A DNA stretch of 64,000 nucleotides from Acetoanaerobium noterae (lineage in GTDB: Bacteria; Bacillota; Clostridia; Peptostreptococcales; Filifactoraceae), in assembly GCF_900168025.1 (NCBI RefSeq), contig NZ_FUYN01000006.1, forward strand, positions 144,816-208,815. Direction: 5' to 3'. Shown here in pieces: positions 44,650 to 55,653 of the stretch. Position 1 is the stretch's first letter. Every line of letters begins with the position of its first letter. A program made the position numbers and the translations under genes. The notes beneath the pieces are model-generated. The model had not been told where the DNA came from and ran no database searches. It saw nothing but the letters and a program-made list of their open reading frames with translations.

Positions 44650-45455
44650 GCAAGCTTCTAAAATATGAATTTAAATCAACATCTAGAATATTTCTGCCTA
44701 TATATGCAGCTATATTGATATTATCTATTCTTACTTCATTAAAAACTACAAATCCAGGCTCAGAAGATTTGCTTAGTGTACTGTTCCCAACAATACTAGG
44801 GCTTACTTTTACAGGTCTTTTGATAATGACCCTTATAATGGTAGTCAAGCGCTTTGATACAAATCTACTTTCTGATGAAGGTTACCTTATGTTTACCTTG
44901 CCTGTAAAAATAACTGACTTAATCAATTCTAAGCTTGCTTTGTCAGTTTTCTGGGCAGTTACAAGCACTATTTTATTTGGACTATCTATGACTATAATAT
45001 TTTTTAGAGATATAGAATTTGCAAGGATGTTTGATGAGATTAGCAAGGTATTTTCTCAAGTTCCAAATGCAGGAATTTTAACTATTTTAATTATCGCTAT
45101 CATGCTGCTTGTCTATATCAATTTACTTCTTAAAATATATACTTCACTTAGCATAGCTCAAGCATTTTCAATAACAGGAAGTAGAATATTTGGCGGAGTA
45201 CTTGTTTTTATTGGAATAGAAATAGGGCTAAATGTAATTCAAACTATGATTATGTTTATTGCGTCTAAAAGCCAGTGGTTAGAAAACTATTTTGAAAAGC
45301 TTTCTATTATGATGTCTAGTCCAAACTGGGAATATCTTTATCCTCACTACCCAGTTATCTTTTTAAGCATAATCACAGTGATACTTTTATTAGTAAATAC
45401 TGCATTTTACTACGCTACACATTATTTCCTAAAAAATAAATTAAATCTTGAATAA
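44643..45455 (+). CDS. ABC permease of the GntR-ABC operon
   Basis: A 270-residue protein with six membrane helices (about 18-36, 55-75, 105-130, 150-175, 185-210, 235-260), an ABC-2-like permease. It overlaps the ATPase gene by 7 bases. Substrate unknown; related systems respond to cell-wall antibiotics. Confidence 0.85.
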   Translation: MLSKLLKYEFKSTSRIFLPIYAAILILSILTSLKTTNPGSEDLLSVLFPTILGLTFTGLLIMTLIMVVKRFDTNLLSDEGYLMFTLPVKITDLINSKLALSVFWAVTSTILFGLSMTIIFFRDIEFARMFDEISKVFSQVPNAGILTILIIAIMLLVYINLLLKIYTSLSIAQAFSITGSRIFGGVLVFIGIEIGLNVIQTMIMFIASKSQWLENYFEKLSIMMSSPNWEYLYPHYPVIFLSIITVILLLVNTAFYYATHYFLKNKLNLE

Positions 45456-45475
45456 AAAACATACCAAAAATTATT

Positions 45476-45527
45476 AAAACTCTCCTTATAAACTCAGTCA
45501 TTAGCTGAAATTTATAAGGAGAGTTTT
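45476..45527. terminator. Bidirectional terminator between the GntR-ABC operon and mnmE
   Basis: Perfect 17-bp arms (45476-45492 and 45511-45527, AAAACTCTCCTTATAAA) with an 18-base loop. Both strands have T-rich ends, so it serves the convergent permease and mnmE transcripts. Confidence 0.88.
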
Positions 45528-45536
45528 ATATTATCG

Positions 45537-46916
45537 CTACTTACCTATACAAAATTCTCTAAATATCGTATCTAATAAATCCTCTGATACTGTGTCTCCT
45601 GTGATGTGTCCTAGCTCATTCCAAGCATTTTTAAAATCAGTCTCTGCTATATCAAGAGGTATGTTATCAGCAAGTGCTGTAAGTGCATCGCTGCAAGCTT
45701 CAAATGCACGCTCTAATGCCATTTTATGCCTAGCATTCGTGACCATAATGTCATTTTGAGTCTTTAGACTGCCCTCTAGCACCATGTTTTCAATTTCTTT
45801 TTCAAGCAAATCTATACCCTTTTTTTCTAGAGCAGATATTCTTATGATTGGCTTGCCTTTAGCATAATTGTGAATCTCATCATCTGTAACCATGCTAGGA
45901 AGATCTGTTTTATTTACTAAGATAATAGCTTTTTTATCTCCAAGCAAGGATAGTATATCTTGATCCTGACTACTTAAATGTCTTGAAGAATCTAGCATCA
46001 TTATAACTAAATCAGCAGATTCAAAGGATTCCTTAGATTTTTGAACCCCAATTTTTTCAACTAGGTCATCAGTTTCTCTTATCCCTGCCGTGTCTACTAT
46101 TTTTAGAGGAATTCCTCCTATATTTACATACTCTTCTATTATATCCCTTGTAGTTCCCTCTATTTCCGTTACTATCGCTCTAGATTCCTTTAATATAGCG
46201 TTTAGAAGTGAAGATTTTCCTACATTCGGCTTGCCTACTATTACAGTTTTTAAGCCATCTCTTAATATTTTTCCTGTCTCAAATGACGCTATTAAGCCCT
46301 TTATAGAAGTCATTACCTCTCTTAAATCCACTGATAGCTCTTCGTATGTCACCTCTGGCTCATCTTCTTCTGGAAAATCAATAGCAACTGTAATCTTTGC
46401 CAAATCCATAGTCAGCTTATCTCTTATTTGCTTGATTGAAGCTGATAGATTACCTTCTAGATGCTTTTGTGCTATATCAAAGCTAGCATTGGTCTTAGCA
46501 TTTATAATATCGATTATAGCCTCAGCCTGAGATAAATCTATTCTTCCATTTAAAAATGCTCTTTTAGTAAACTCTCCTCTATCTGCTAGCCTTGCTCCAT
46601 TTCGAATAACTGCTTCAAGTATTTTTCTTACAGATATATATCCTCCATGGCAGTTTATCTCAACTACGTCTTCTCTTGTGAAGGTATGAGGTTTTTTCAT
46701 ATATGAAACGAGTACCTCATCTATTACTTTATCTTGGTCATAAACATGACCATACACAAGCTTTCTAACTTGCATAGATAAATCTGTGTTTCCTTTTATA
46801 GGTTTAAATATTTTATTTGCAATATCTAAAGCCTTAGGTCCACTAAGCCTTACTATACCTATTCCGGCTTCTCCTGGAGCTGTAGCTACAGCTACAATAG
46901 TATCATCTATAAACAT
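45537..46916 (-). CDS. mnmE: tRNA modification GTPase MnmE
   Basis: A 459-residue GTPase: N-terminal formyl-THF domain (IVAVATAPGEAGIGIVRLSG), helical domain, G domain with GKPNVGKSSLLNA, DTAGIRE and NKTD, and the C-terminal CIGK that carries the conserved Cys. It forms a complex with MnmG for tRNA wobble modification. Length normal. Confidence 0.97.
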   Translation of the reverse strand: MFIDDTIVAVATAPGEAGIGIVRLSGPKALDIANKIFKPIKGNTDLSMQVRKLVYGHVYDQDKVIDEVLVSYMKKPHTFTREDVVEINCHGGYISVRKILEAVIRNGARLADRGEFTKRAFLNGRIDLSQAEAIIDIINAKTNASFDIAQKHLEGNLSASIKQIRDKLTMDLAKITVAIDFPEEDEPEVTYEELSVDLREVMTSIKGLIASFETGKILRDGLKTVIVGKPNVGKSSLLNAILKESRAIVTEIEGTTRDIIEEYVNIGGIPLKIVDTAGIRETDDLVEKIGVQKSKESFESADLVIMMLDSSRHLSSQDQDILSLLGDKKAIILVNKTDLPSMVTDDEIHNYAKGKPIIRISALEKKGIDLLEKEIENMVLEGSLKTQNDIMVTNARHKMALERAFEACSDALTALADNIPLDIAETDFKNAWNELGHITGDTVSEDLLDTIFREFCIGK

Positions 46917-47000
46917 AAATTCTCCCTCTTTTTCTCAAACAAGAACTCTGTATATCAAATCAACTGGGCAGAAATCTTGTTGTATTCACAATAATATAAA

Positions 47001-47022
47001 GCCCCTGGTATTAGACAGGGGC
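47001..47022 (-). terminator. Terminator of the rnpA-yidC-jag operon
   Basis: Perfect 7-bp GC-rich stem GCCCCTG/CAGGGGC (47001-47007, 47016-47022) with an 8-base loop and a T-rich end on the minus strand, 8 bases past the jag stop. Confidence 0.75.
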
Positions 47023-47029
47023 ATGAGTA

Positions 47030-47656
47030 CTAGCGTTTTACTGCTATAACTACTTTTCTGTAAGGTTCTTCGCCTTCGCTATAAGTAGTTACATAAGTAT
47101 CAGATTGTAAAGCTGAGTGAACTATTCTTCTCTCGTATGGATTCATAGGCTCAAGCTTAATATTTTTTCTTTGCTTTGCAGCAGTTCTAGCCATTTTATT
47201 AGCATATCTAACAAGAGATTCTTCTCTTTTAGAGCGATAATCCTCAATATCGAGCATTATTTTTACATACTCACCAGGAGTTTTGTTAACTGCTAAGCTA
47301 AGAATCATCTGAAGAGCATCTAGTGACTCCCCTCTTCTACCTATAAGCTGTCCTGCACTATCACCTATAACGCTTACTTTAGCTGAATCAGAGTTCATAT
47401 CGATTTTTATATCAGCTTCGATATTCATAACTTCAAACAATCCATTTAAAAAGCTTAGAATTCTAGTTTCTACAGTATCCTTTACTATAACAGTCGCTTT
47501 AATTTTAAAATCCTTTGATCCTAAAAATCCAAATAAACCCTTACTGCCTTCTTCTAAAACTTCAATTTCTAAATCTTCTACAGGCGTTCCTAGTTGGTCT
47601 ACAGCTTTTTGAATTGCTTCTTCTTTAGTTTTTCCAATTATTTCTACGAATTTCAT
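47030..47656 (-). CDS. jag: RNA-binding protein Jag/KhpB
   Basis: A 208-residue protein with a Jag_N domain (1-50, with EAIQKAVDQLG and GSKGLFGFLGSKDF), a KH-II domain (GQLIGRRGESLDALQMI) and an R3H domain (NPYERRIVHSAL). It binds RNA with KhpA and affects division and envelope. It follows yidC by 1 base, in the usual order. Confidence 0.95.
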   Translation of the reverse strand: MKFVEIIGKTKEEAIQKAVDQLGTPVEDLEIEVLEEGSKGLFGFLGSKDFKIKATVIVKDTVETRILSFLNGLFEVMNIEADIKIDMNSDSAKVSVIGDSAGQLIGRRGESLDALQMILSLAVNKTPGEYVKIMLDIEDYRSKREESLVRYANKMARTAAKQRKNIKLEPMNPYERRIVHSALQSDTYVTTYSEGEEPYRKVVIAVKR

Positions 47657-47657
47657 C

Positions 47658-48344
47658 TTACGATGCCTCCTTAGCCTTTGAAGGTTTTGATAAAATATAC
47701 TGCTGTACTATTTGGAATATATTACCCGCTACCCAGTAAAGAAGTAATCCTGCTGGAAAACTAATTCCCCAAAATAACATCATTATAGGGAACATGTAAA
47801 GCATCATAGTCTGAGTAGGGTCTTTTTTGCCTCCCTTTGGAGACATCATTGCTGATTGAATGTAAGTAGTTATTGCCGCTAAAATAGGTAAGATAAATGG
47901 TATAGATATACCACCAAGTAAAATTACATCTGGACTTGCAAGGTTATTAACCCATAAAAATCCTGTATCAGCTATCTTATAAGCAGCTTCTGTTCCAAAA
48001 ACATACTTAACTGGCTCTCTAAGAGCGTTAAAAAGTCCTATGATTATTGGAAATTGAATTAAAAGAGGTAAACATCCTGCAAGAGGATTAACTTTATGTT
48101 CCTTATATAGCTCCATTATTTTTTGGTTTTGCTTATCTGGGTCATTTTGATACTTCTTTTTAATCTCATCCATTTTAGGCTGAATGAGCTGCATAGATTT
48201 CATTGATTTAGTCTGTGTAAGTGTAAGAGGAAGTAGCAGTAGCTTTACCACTACAGTGAAAACAATAATAGAAATAGCATAATCACCTATTACATTGTAA
48301 ATAAGCTCTAGCAAAGATCCAAACAAATACGATAGTTGAGACAA
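47658..48344 (-). CDS. yidC: Membrane protein insertase YidC (OxaA/SpoIIIJ)
   Basis: A 228-residue protein with about five membrane helices. The core FTVVVKLLLLPLTLTQTKSM contains the groove entrance, and NPLAGCLPLLIQFPIIIGLF and PAGLLLYWVAGNIFQI are signature helices. It has no long signal peptide, so it is a short Gram-positive form. It inserts small membrane proteins. TTG start with GGGAGG 9 bases before. Confidence 0.96.
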   Translation of the reverse strand: MSQLSYLFGSLLELIYNVIGDYAISIIVFTVVVKLLLLPLTLTQTKSMKSMQLIQPKMDEIKKKYQNDPDKQNQKIMELYKEHKVNPLAGCLPLLIQFPIIIGLFNALREPVKYVFGTEAAYKIADTGFLWVNNLASPDVILLGGISIPFILPILAAITTYIQSAMMSPKGGKKDPTQTMMLYMFPIMMLFWGISFPAGLLLYWVAGNIFQIVQQYILSKPSKAKEAS

Positions 48345-48375
48345 AATTTTTACCTCCCGAGATTTATAAAATATA

Positions 48376-48597
48376 TTACTTCAAAGGGTCATATCCACCT
48401 TCATGGAAAGGATGACACTTTAATATTCTTCTTAATGATAAATAGCTACCTTTTATAGGTCCATATTTTTTAATTGCTTCTATAGAATAAGCTGAACATG
48501 TCGGATAAAATCTACAGGTGGGTCCCTTTAGTGGAGAAATAAACTTTTGATAAAATCTTATAATGAGAATTAATATTCTAGATATAAAATCTTTCAT
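48376..48597 (-). CDS. yidD: YidD-type membrane protein insertion factor
   Basis: A 73-residue protein: [38 protein letters not shown] and [12 protein letters not shown] are the conserved YidD elements. GTG 48609 overlaps rnpA; AGGTG is 10 bases before ATG 48597, the preferred start. Confidence 0.94.
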   Translation of the reverse strand: MKDFISRILILIIRFYQKFISPLKGPTCRFYPTCSAYSIEAIKKYGPIKGSYLSLRRILKCHPFHEGGYDPLK

Positions 48598-48598
48598 T

Positions 48599-48925
48599 TT
48601 ATAATACACCTGATTTTCTAAATAAATACCGAACAGATTTACCTATTTCTTTATAATTCGATTCTGAGCTTGGAATTCTTCCAATAAATATTATATCATA
48701 TCCATCCTTTAAGTCAGGGATATCTTTTAGATTTTCTTTTATTAATCTTCTAATTCTATTTCTAGTTACAGCCTTGCCTACTTTTTTAGATATAGAATAG
48801 CCTACCCTAGTGTAACCCAAATCATTTTTTATAAAGTAAAAAACTAAGGTTTTAGTAGCAAGGGACTTACCTTTTCTATATATGTTTTTAAAATCGGAAT
48901 CTTTTCTAAGTCTAAGATGATTCAT
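48599..48925 (-). CDS. rnpA: Ribonuclease P protein component
   Basis: A 108-residue protein with the RNR motif ([18 protein letters not shown]). It assists the RNase P RNA in trimming tRNA 5' ends. It lies next to rpmH, with which it usually shares transcripts; here a terminator-like hairpin sits between. Confidence 0.96.
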   Translation of the reverse strand: MNHLRLRKDSDFKNIYRKGKSLATKTLVFYFIKNDLGYTRVGYSISKKVGKAVTRNRIRRLIKENLKDIPDLKDGYDIIFIGRIPSSESNYKEIGKSVRYLFRKSGVL

Positions 48926-48961
48926 AATGCCCCCACTAACCTAGATATATTCATAATAAAC

Positions 48962-48986
48962 AAAAAGGCCACCTTATAAAGCGGCC
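48962..48986 (-). terminator. Terminator or attenuator between rpmH and rnpA
   Basis: A GGCCGC/GTGGCC stem (48967-48972 and 48981-48986, with one G-T pair) and a further AT extension, followed on the minus strand by TTTTTGTTT. It lies 9 bases after the rpmH stop. It may be partial, giving excess L34 over RnpA. Confidence 0.7.
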
Positions 48987-48994
48987 TAAGTCTC

Positions 48995-49132
48995 TTATGC
49001 AGTCAATCTTTTTCTACCTTTTGCTCTTCTTCTTCTAAGTACGTTTCTTCCTGTAGAAGTTTTCATTCTTTTTCTGAAGCCGTGCTCTTTACTTCTTTGT
49101 CTCTTCTTTGGTTGGTAAGTTCTTTTACTCAT
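48995..49132 (-). CDS. rpmH: 50S ribosomal protein L34
   Basis: A 45-residue, Arg/Lys-rich protein that I translated directly: it begins [20 protein letters not shown] and has the conserved [20 protein letters not shown]. Too short for most ORF calls. It is the last ribosomal gene before oriC. AAAGGGGTG lies before the ATG. Confidence 0.97.
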   Translation of the reverse strand: MSKRTYQPKKRQRSKEHGFRKRMKTSTGRNVLRRRRAKGRKRLTA

Positions 49133-49209
49133 AATTACACCCCTTTCTACATTTTATAAAACCGCTATCTATGTAGAGGTTTCCCTAAAATACGCACATC
49201 ATAACAAAT

Positions 49210-49238
49210 ATTATAATTCTCTCTAATGTACTTGTCAA
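49210..49238 (-). promoter_or_regulatory. Consensus promoter of rpmH
   Basis: On the minus strand, a perfect TTGACA (49238-49233), exactly 17 bases, and a perfect TATAAT (49215-49210), about 78 bases before rpmH. Confidence 0.9.
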
Positions 49239-49254
49239 TGAAATTTTGTAAGTA

Positions 49255-49662
49255 TATAAGACTATTCAATGTGTATAAGTCAAAACTGTCAAAAAAACCT
49301 GTGGATAAATTTAGGTATTTCTATTGAAGTTTTTAGCTGCTTTTGTTATATTAGTTTTACTTGTTGATAACTTTTTGAAGAATTATAAACTTATACACAG
49401 GTTGTGGATTAAATTGTGAATAAGTTTTAAAATTATTTTATAAAATATTCATCAAAGCATAGAAATTATTATTATTTTACCATGTATATTATTTTATCCA
49501 CAAGATGTTTATTATTTGTGTATTTAATAATTATTTTTTTTTATCCACTGAGATTTTTTGTTATACAATTATTAATAAGATTTTTTTCCACAGCAGATTT
49601 TATATTATAATTAAATTGCTAGCTGTGGATTAATTTGTTGATTACTTTGGAGGAACTTTTTT
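49255..49662. other. oriC: oriC, upstream part: DnaA-box field
   Basis: The 530-base gap between rpmH and dnaA is very AT-rich and holds five perfect DnaA boxes (TTATNCACA): 49270-49278(-), 49300-49308(-), 49391-49399(+), 49415-49423(-) and 49494-49502(+). One-mismatch boxes lie at about 49403, 49541 and 49624. This matches the upstream half of the bipartite Bacillus/Clostridium origin. A specific dnaA promoter could not be decided. Confidence 0.9.
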
Positions 49663-50985
49663 ATGGATGCTGCTTCTTTATGGGAAAAGATTTTAAATGT
49701 ATACAAGACTCATATAACAAAACAATTCTATGAGTCATTTTTTTCAAGTATTGAGCCTGTAACTGTCAGAAAAAACAAGCTTATTCTTTTAGCACCTAAT
49801 TACTTTATTAAAGAAGTAATTGAAAACAATCATCTCAACAACCTACATAATATAGCGAAAGATGTAAGCTCTACTTCATATGAAATTCAAATCATATTGG
49901 ATTTAGAAGAAATTACAGATATGTATTCAGATTCTGACTCTGATAATGGAAAAGATATTCGCTCTTACAGTCTTAATCCAAAATATACATTTGATACCTT
50001 TGTTATAGGAAACAGCAATAGATTTGCTCATGCTGCCTGCGTTGCAGTAGCTGAATCTCCCGCTAAAGCCTACAATCCTCTCTTTATATATGGAGGAGTG
50101 GGACTAGGTAAAACTCACCTTATGCATGCTATAGGACATTATATAGTGAGTAATAATAAGAATTCAAAAATTCTTTATTTATCATCTGAGACCTTTACTA
50201 ATGAGCTAATAAACTCTATTAAGGACGATAAAAATGAAGCCTTTAGAAATAAATATAGAAATGTGGATGTTATTTTAGTAGATGATATCCAGTTCATAGC
50301 TGGTAAGGAGCGTACTCAGGAGGAATTTTTCCATACCTTTAATGCTCTTCATGATGCAAATAAACAAATTATAATTTCAAGTGATAGAACTCCAAAAGAG
50401 ATTCCTACTCTTGAGGATAGGCTTAGATCTAGATTTGAGATGGGTCTTATCGCTGATATTCAGCCACCTGATTTTGAAACTAGAATAGCTATACTTAGAA
50501 AAAAAGCCCAAGTTGAAAATAGAGATATTCCTAATGAGGTAATGGTTCATATAGCTAAAAATATAAAATCAAACATAAGAGAATTAGAAGGAGCACTTGT
50601 TAGAGTAATAGCATATTCTGATCTTACTAAGGAAGAAATAACCTATGAGCTTGCTTGTGAAGCACTTAAGGATATTTTTCAATCCTCTGCAAATAATGAG
50701 CTTAATTCCTCGGTTATTAAAGAAAAGGTAGCTCAAATATTTTCTGTGAAAATGGAAGATTTCCAGTCTAAGAAAAGAACTAGAGCCATTGCATATCCTA
50801 GACAGATAGCTATGTATCTGTGTAGAGAGCTTACTGATATGTCTCTTCCTAAAATAGGTGAAGAATTTGGTGGAAGAGATCACACAACCGTAATTCACGC
50901 ATGTGACAAGGTAGCTTCAGATATAGAAAAAGATGAAGATATAAAAAATAAAATTAATAGAATAATAACTGACCTGAAAAATTAG
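49663..50985 (+). CDS. dnaA: Chromosomal replication initiator DnaA
   Basis: A 440-residue AAA+ protein. Domain I (1-85), linker, domain III with Walker [16 protein letters not shown], Walker [15 protein letters not shown] and the sensor RLRSRFEMG, and domain IV with the DnaA-box-reading [19 protein letters not shown] precedes the ATG. It binds the boxes on both sides of its own gene. Confidence 0.98.
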   Translation: MDAASLWEKILNVYKTHITKQFYESFFSSIEPVTVRKNKLILLAPNYFIKEVIENNHLNNLHNIAKDVSSTSYEIQIILDLEEITDMYSDSDSDNGKDIRSYSLNPKYTFDTFVIGNSNRFAHAACVAVAESPAKAYNPLFIYGGVGLGKTHLMHAIGHYIVSNNKNSKILYLSSETFTNELINSIKDDKNEAFRNKYRNVDVILVDDIQFIAGKERTQEEFFHTFNALHDANKQIIISSDRTPKEIPTLEDRLRSRFEMGLIADIQPPDFETRIAILRKKAQVENRDIPNEVMVHIAKNIKSNIRELEGALVRVIAYSDLTKEEITYELACEALKDIFQSSANNELNSSVIKEKVAQIFSVKMEDFQSKKRTRAIAYPRQIAMYLCRELTDMSLPKIGEEFGGRDHTTVIHACDKVASDIEKDEDIKNKINRIITDLKN

Positions 50986-51046
50986 TTCCAAAAAGCTGAT
51001 AAAGGAGTAATTTGTTTATTCAAGTTATTCCTTTCTTTATTGAAAC

Positions 51047-51165
51047 TTATCCACAGGGTTATACATTTTTGTAGCTACTTTTAATATTAAAGTGTATGCA
51101 CTTATCCACAAATTAACACTCCCTATTACTATTACTACTATATTTTTTGTAATTAATTATATATA
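51047..51165. other. oriC: oriC, downstream part: basal unwinding element
   Basis: Between dnaA and dnaN are two perfect DnaA boxes (51047-51055, 51102-51110). About 12 bases after the second follows CTATTACTATTACTACTAT (51123-51141). Read on the other strand this is a series of TAG/TAA triplets, the DnaA-trio pattern, and it leads into a T tract and TAATTAATTATATATA. The layout closely resembles the B. subtilis unwinding region. This is where strands should open. Confidence 0.8.
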
Positions 51166-51182
51166 TTTATAGGAGGCATATC

Positions 51183-52274
51183 GTGAAAATAACAGTGAAT
51201 CAAAACGAATTGCAAAGTGCAATAAACATGACCTTAAAAGGCGTATCTAATAAAAATACCATAGAGATATTAAAGGGTATTTTGTTTGAAACCTATGAAG
51301 GAAAGCTTATGCTTACTTCTAACAATCTTGAAATAGGAGTTCAGACAGTTATAGATGCTGATATTCAAAGAGAAGGAAAGGTAGTAATCGATGCAAAGAT
51401 TATTTCTGATATAGTAAGAAAGCTTCCTTCATCAGATGTTTGCTTAGATGTAGACGAGACTCACATAGTAAAAATAAGCTCAACTTCTTTAGAATTTAAT
51501 ATCAAAGGCTTTAGTGGAGAAGATTTCCCTATTCCTGTTTCTATAGAAGAAAACTACTATAAAGAGATTTCAAGTGATATTTTTAAAGAAATGGTTAGAA
51601 AAACTTCATTTGCTGTATCTCTAGACGAAACTAAGCCTCTTCTTATGGGAGAGCTGATTGAGTTTAAAAATAACAGTATTAATATGGTTGCTATAGATGG
51701 ATTTAGACTTGCTATAAAATATATAAAAGACGATAATTTTGTAACTGATTCAAAAATCATAGTACCAGGCAAAACACTTGTGGATATAAGTCGTATGATT
51801 CCACCTAGTGTGGATAAAATAAAGCTGGGCTTTGATGAAAAGCATGCATCATTTATAATAGGCGAAACAATTCTAACTACGAGATTGCTTGAAGGAGAAT
51901 TTATAAATTATTCCCAAATAATTCCAAAGGAATTCAGCACTAAGCTTAAAATTCATACTAAAGATTTTCTTTACGCTCTAGATAGAGCTTGCTTAGTTGC
52001 TAAGAACAATCTTATAAAGATAGACATATCTGATGATAATTTAAAGATTTCTTCAAAAAACGATGAAATTGGAAATTTGGAAGAAAATATATTTATTGAG
52101 CTTGAAGGCAGTAATTTGGAGATAGCTTTTAATGCTAAATATTTTATGGATGCTTTAAAAACTATAGATGAAGAATATATAAGCTTGGAGTTAAATACTA
52201 ATGTAAGTCCGTGTATATTAAAGCCTTATGATGATGACAGCTATACCTATCTGCTTCTTCCTGTGAGAATCTAG
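51183..52274 (+). CDS. dnaN: DNA polymerase III beta clamp
   Basis: A 363-residue sliding clamp with three clamp domains of about 120 residues. It starts at GTG with AGGAGG 6 bases upstream and ends LLPVRI, as usual. It tethers the replicative polymerase to DNA. It has its own terminator behind it. Confidence 0.97.
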   Translation: MKITVNQNELQSAINMTLKGVSNKNTIEILKGILFETYEGKLMLTSNNLEIGVQTVIDADIQREGKVVIDAKIISDIVRKLPSSDVCLDVDETHIVKISSTSLEFNIKGFSGEDFPIPVSIEENYYKEISSDIFKEMVRKTSFAVSLDETKPLLMGELIEFKNNSINMVAIDGFRLAIKYIKDDNFVTDSKIIVPGKTLVDISRMIPPSVDKIKLGFDEKHASFIIGETILTTRLLEGEFINYSQIIPKEFSTKLKIHTKDFLYALDRACLVAKNNLIKIDISDDNLKISSKNDEIGNLEENIFIELEGSNLEIAFNAKYFMDALKTIDEEYISLELNTNVSPCILKPYDDDSYTYLLLPVRI

Positions 52275-52299
52275 TCCTAAAATTAGGCTAAAGCATATG

Positions 52300-52328
52300 A
52301 AAAATCCAGATTAATACCTGGATTTTTT
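52300..52328 (+). terminator. Terminator after dnaN
   Basis: Perfect 10-bp arms AAAAATCCAG/CTGGATTTTT with a 9-base loop and an extended T run, 25 bases after the dnaN stop. Confidence 0.88.
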
Positions 52329-52363
52329 TTATTGTTAATATACTTATAAGATTACTATAGTTG

Positions 52364-52372
52364 TGTTATAAT
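52364..52372 (+). promoter_or_regulatory. Extended -10 promoter for yaaA-recF-gyrB-gyrA
   Basis: TG-T-TATAAT directly behind the dnaN terminator and 31 bases before the yaaA ATG. No good -35. Confidence 0.6.
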
Positions 52373-52402
52373 ATTAAGATGGCTTTAAAAGGAGGAATTG
52401 TA

Positions 52403-52609
52403 ATGAAAGAGATTAAATTATACACTGAGTATATAAAGCTAGATCAATTTTTAAAGCTAGTTAATGAAGCTGCTAGTGGTGGAGAAGCTAAAGTAATGAT
52501 ACTTGCCTCAGAAGTGAAATTAAACGGGGTAGTAGAAGTTCAGCGTGGAAAAAAAATTAGGCCTGGAGATATAGTTAGTGTAGAAAATAGAAGCTATAAA
52601 GTTATATAA
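52403..52609 (+). CDS. yaaA: S4-domain RNA-binding protein YaaA/RlbA
   Basis: A 68-residue protein of S4 fold: YIKLDQFLKLVNEAASGGEA, VKLNGVVEVQRGKKIRPGD. AAAGGAGG lies 5 bases before ATG 52403, so the longer frame from 52361 is not used. It is always between dnaN and recF; ribosome-related role suspected. Confidence 0.93.
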   Translation: MKEIKLYTEYIKLDQFLKLVNEAASGGEAKVMILASEVKLNGVVEVQRGKKIRPGDIVSVENRSYKVI

Positions 52610-52621
52610 AAGAGGTCAATT

Positions 52622-53707
52622 ATGCTTATTAACAACATCACTTTATCTAATTTTAGAAATTATTCCAAAGCGGAAGCAAATTTTTCCGAAAATCTCAATC
52701 TTATTATAGGTAAAAACGGACAAGGAAAAACTAATTTGATAGAAGCCATATATATGCTTTCTCTAGGAAGATCATTTAGAACTAACAAAGATAAAGAAAT
52801 GATGATGTTCGATGCCCTAAATACCTACATAAGCTCTGAGGTTACAGCTATGGGCAGAAATTATAAAATAGAGATTAAGCTAGGTAAGGATATAAAAAAA
52901 GCAGTTAAGATTAATTCTATTCCTATAGAAAAATTAACTGACCTACTTGGAATAATTAATATAGTAATTTTTTCTCCTGAGGATTTAAAACTTGTAAGAG
53001 AAGGACCAAAAGAAAGAAGAGGCTTTATGGATAGAGAAATATCCCAGCTTCGTCCAAATTACTATTCACTTATTCATAAGTATCAAAAGATTTTGGTTCA
53101 AAGAAACAATCTTCTCAAAAATACTAAGATAGATGAAAATTTGCTGGATGTATATGATGAACAGCTAGCTATAGTATCTCAAAAGATAATGGCTTATAGG
53201 AAAGAATTTATAGATAATATCACGCCTATAGCAAGTGCCAATCACTATAGAATTTCTTCAGGTAAAGAAAAATTAAATATAAAGTATTTACCTAATATAA
53301 CTGCAAGTAGTGAAATAGATTTTGACAGCTCATATATTTTCAATAAATTTAAAACAAGCAGAGCTGAAGATATGAGAAGAAGAACTACTACTTCAGGACC
53401 CCATAAGGATGATATAGGGATATATTTAGGAGATATGGACCTTAGAAACTTTGGCTCTCAAGGTCAAAAAAGAAGCGCTGCAATATCTTTAAAGCTTTCT
53501 GAGATTCAGCTGATTTTCGAAGAAAAAAATGAATATCCTGTGGTACTTCTCGATGATATATTTAGTGAACTTGATATATCACGTCAAAAAATGCTTATAG
53601 ATAGCTTAAGTGAGATTCAAACTTTTGTAACGACAACTGAAGCTATTGATTTTAATAAAGAAGTAAAAACCTATCTCATTGAAAATGCGAAGGTAAGTTT
53701 GCTTTAG
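52622..53707 (+). CDS. recF: DNA replication and repair protein RecF
   Basis: A 361-residue SMC-like ATPase: Walker A GKNGQGKTNLIEAIY, signature FGSQGQKRSAAISLKL, Walker B PVVLLDDIFSELD. It helps RecA loading at gaps. Nine bases before gyrB. Confidence 0.97.
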   Translation: MLINNITLSNFRNYSKAEANFSENLNLIIGKNGQGKTNLIEAIYMLSLGRSFRTNKDKEMMMFDALNTYISSEVTAMGRNYKIEIKLGKDIKKAVKINSIPIEKLTDLLGIINIVIFSPEDLKLVREGPKERRGFMDREISQLRPNYYSLIHKYQKILVQRNNLLKNTKIDENLLDVYDEQLAIVSQKIMAYRKEFIDNITPIASANHYRISSGKEKLNIKYLPNITASSEIDFDSSYIFNKFKTSRAEDMRRRTTTSGPHKDDIGIYLGDMDLRNFGSQGQKRSAAISLKLSEIQLIFEEKNEYPVVLLDDIFSELDISRQKMLIDSLSEIQTFVTTTEAIDFNKEVKTYLIENAKVSLL

Positions 53708-55642
<1,935 letters not shown>

Positions 55643-55653
55643 GAGGATAGACG

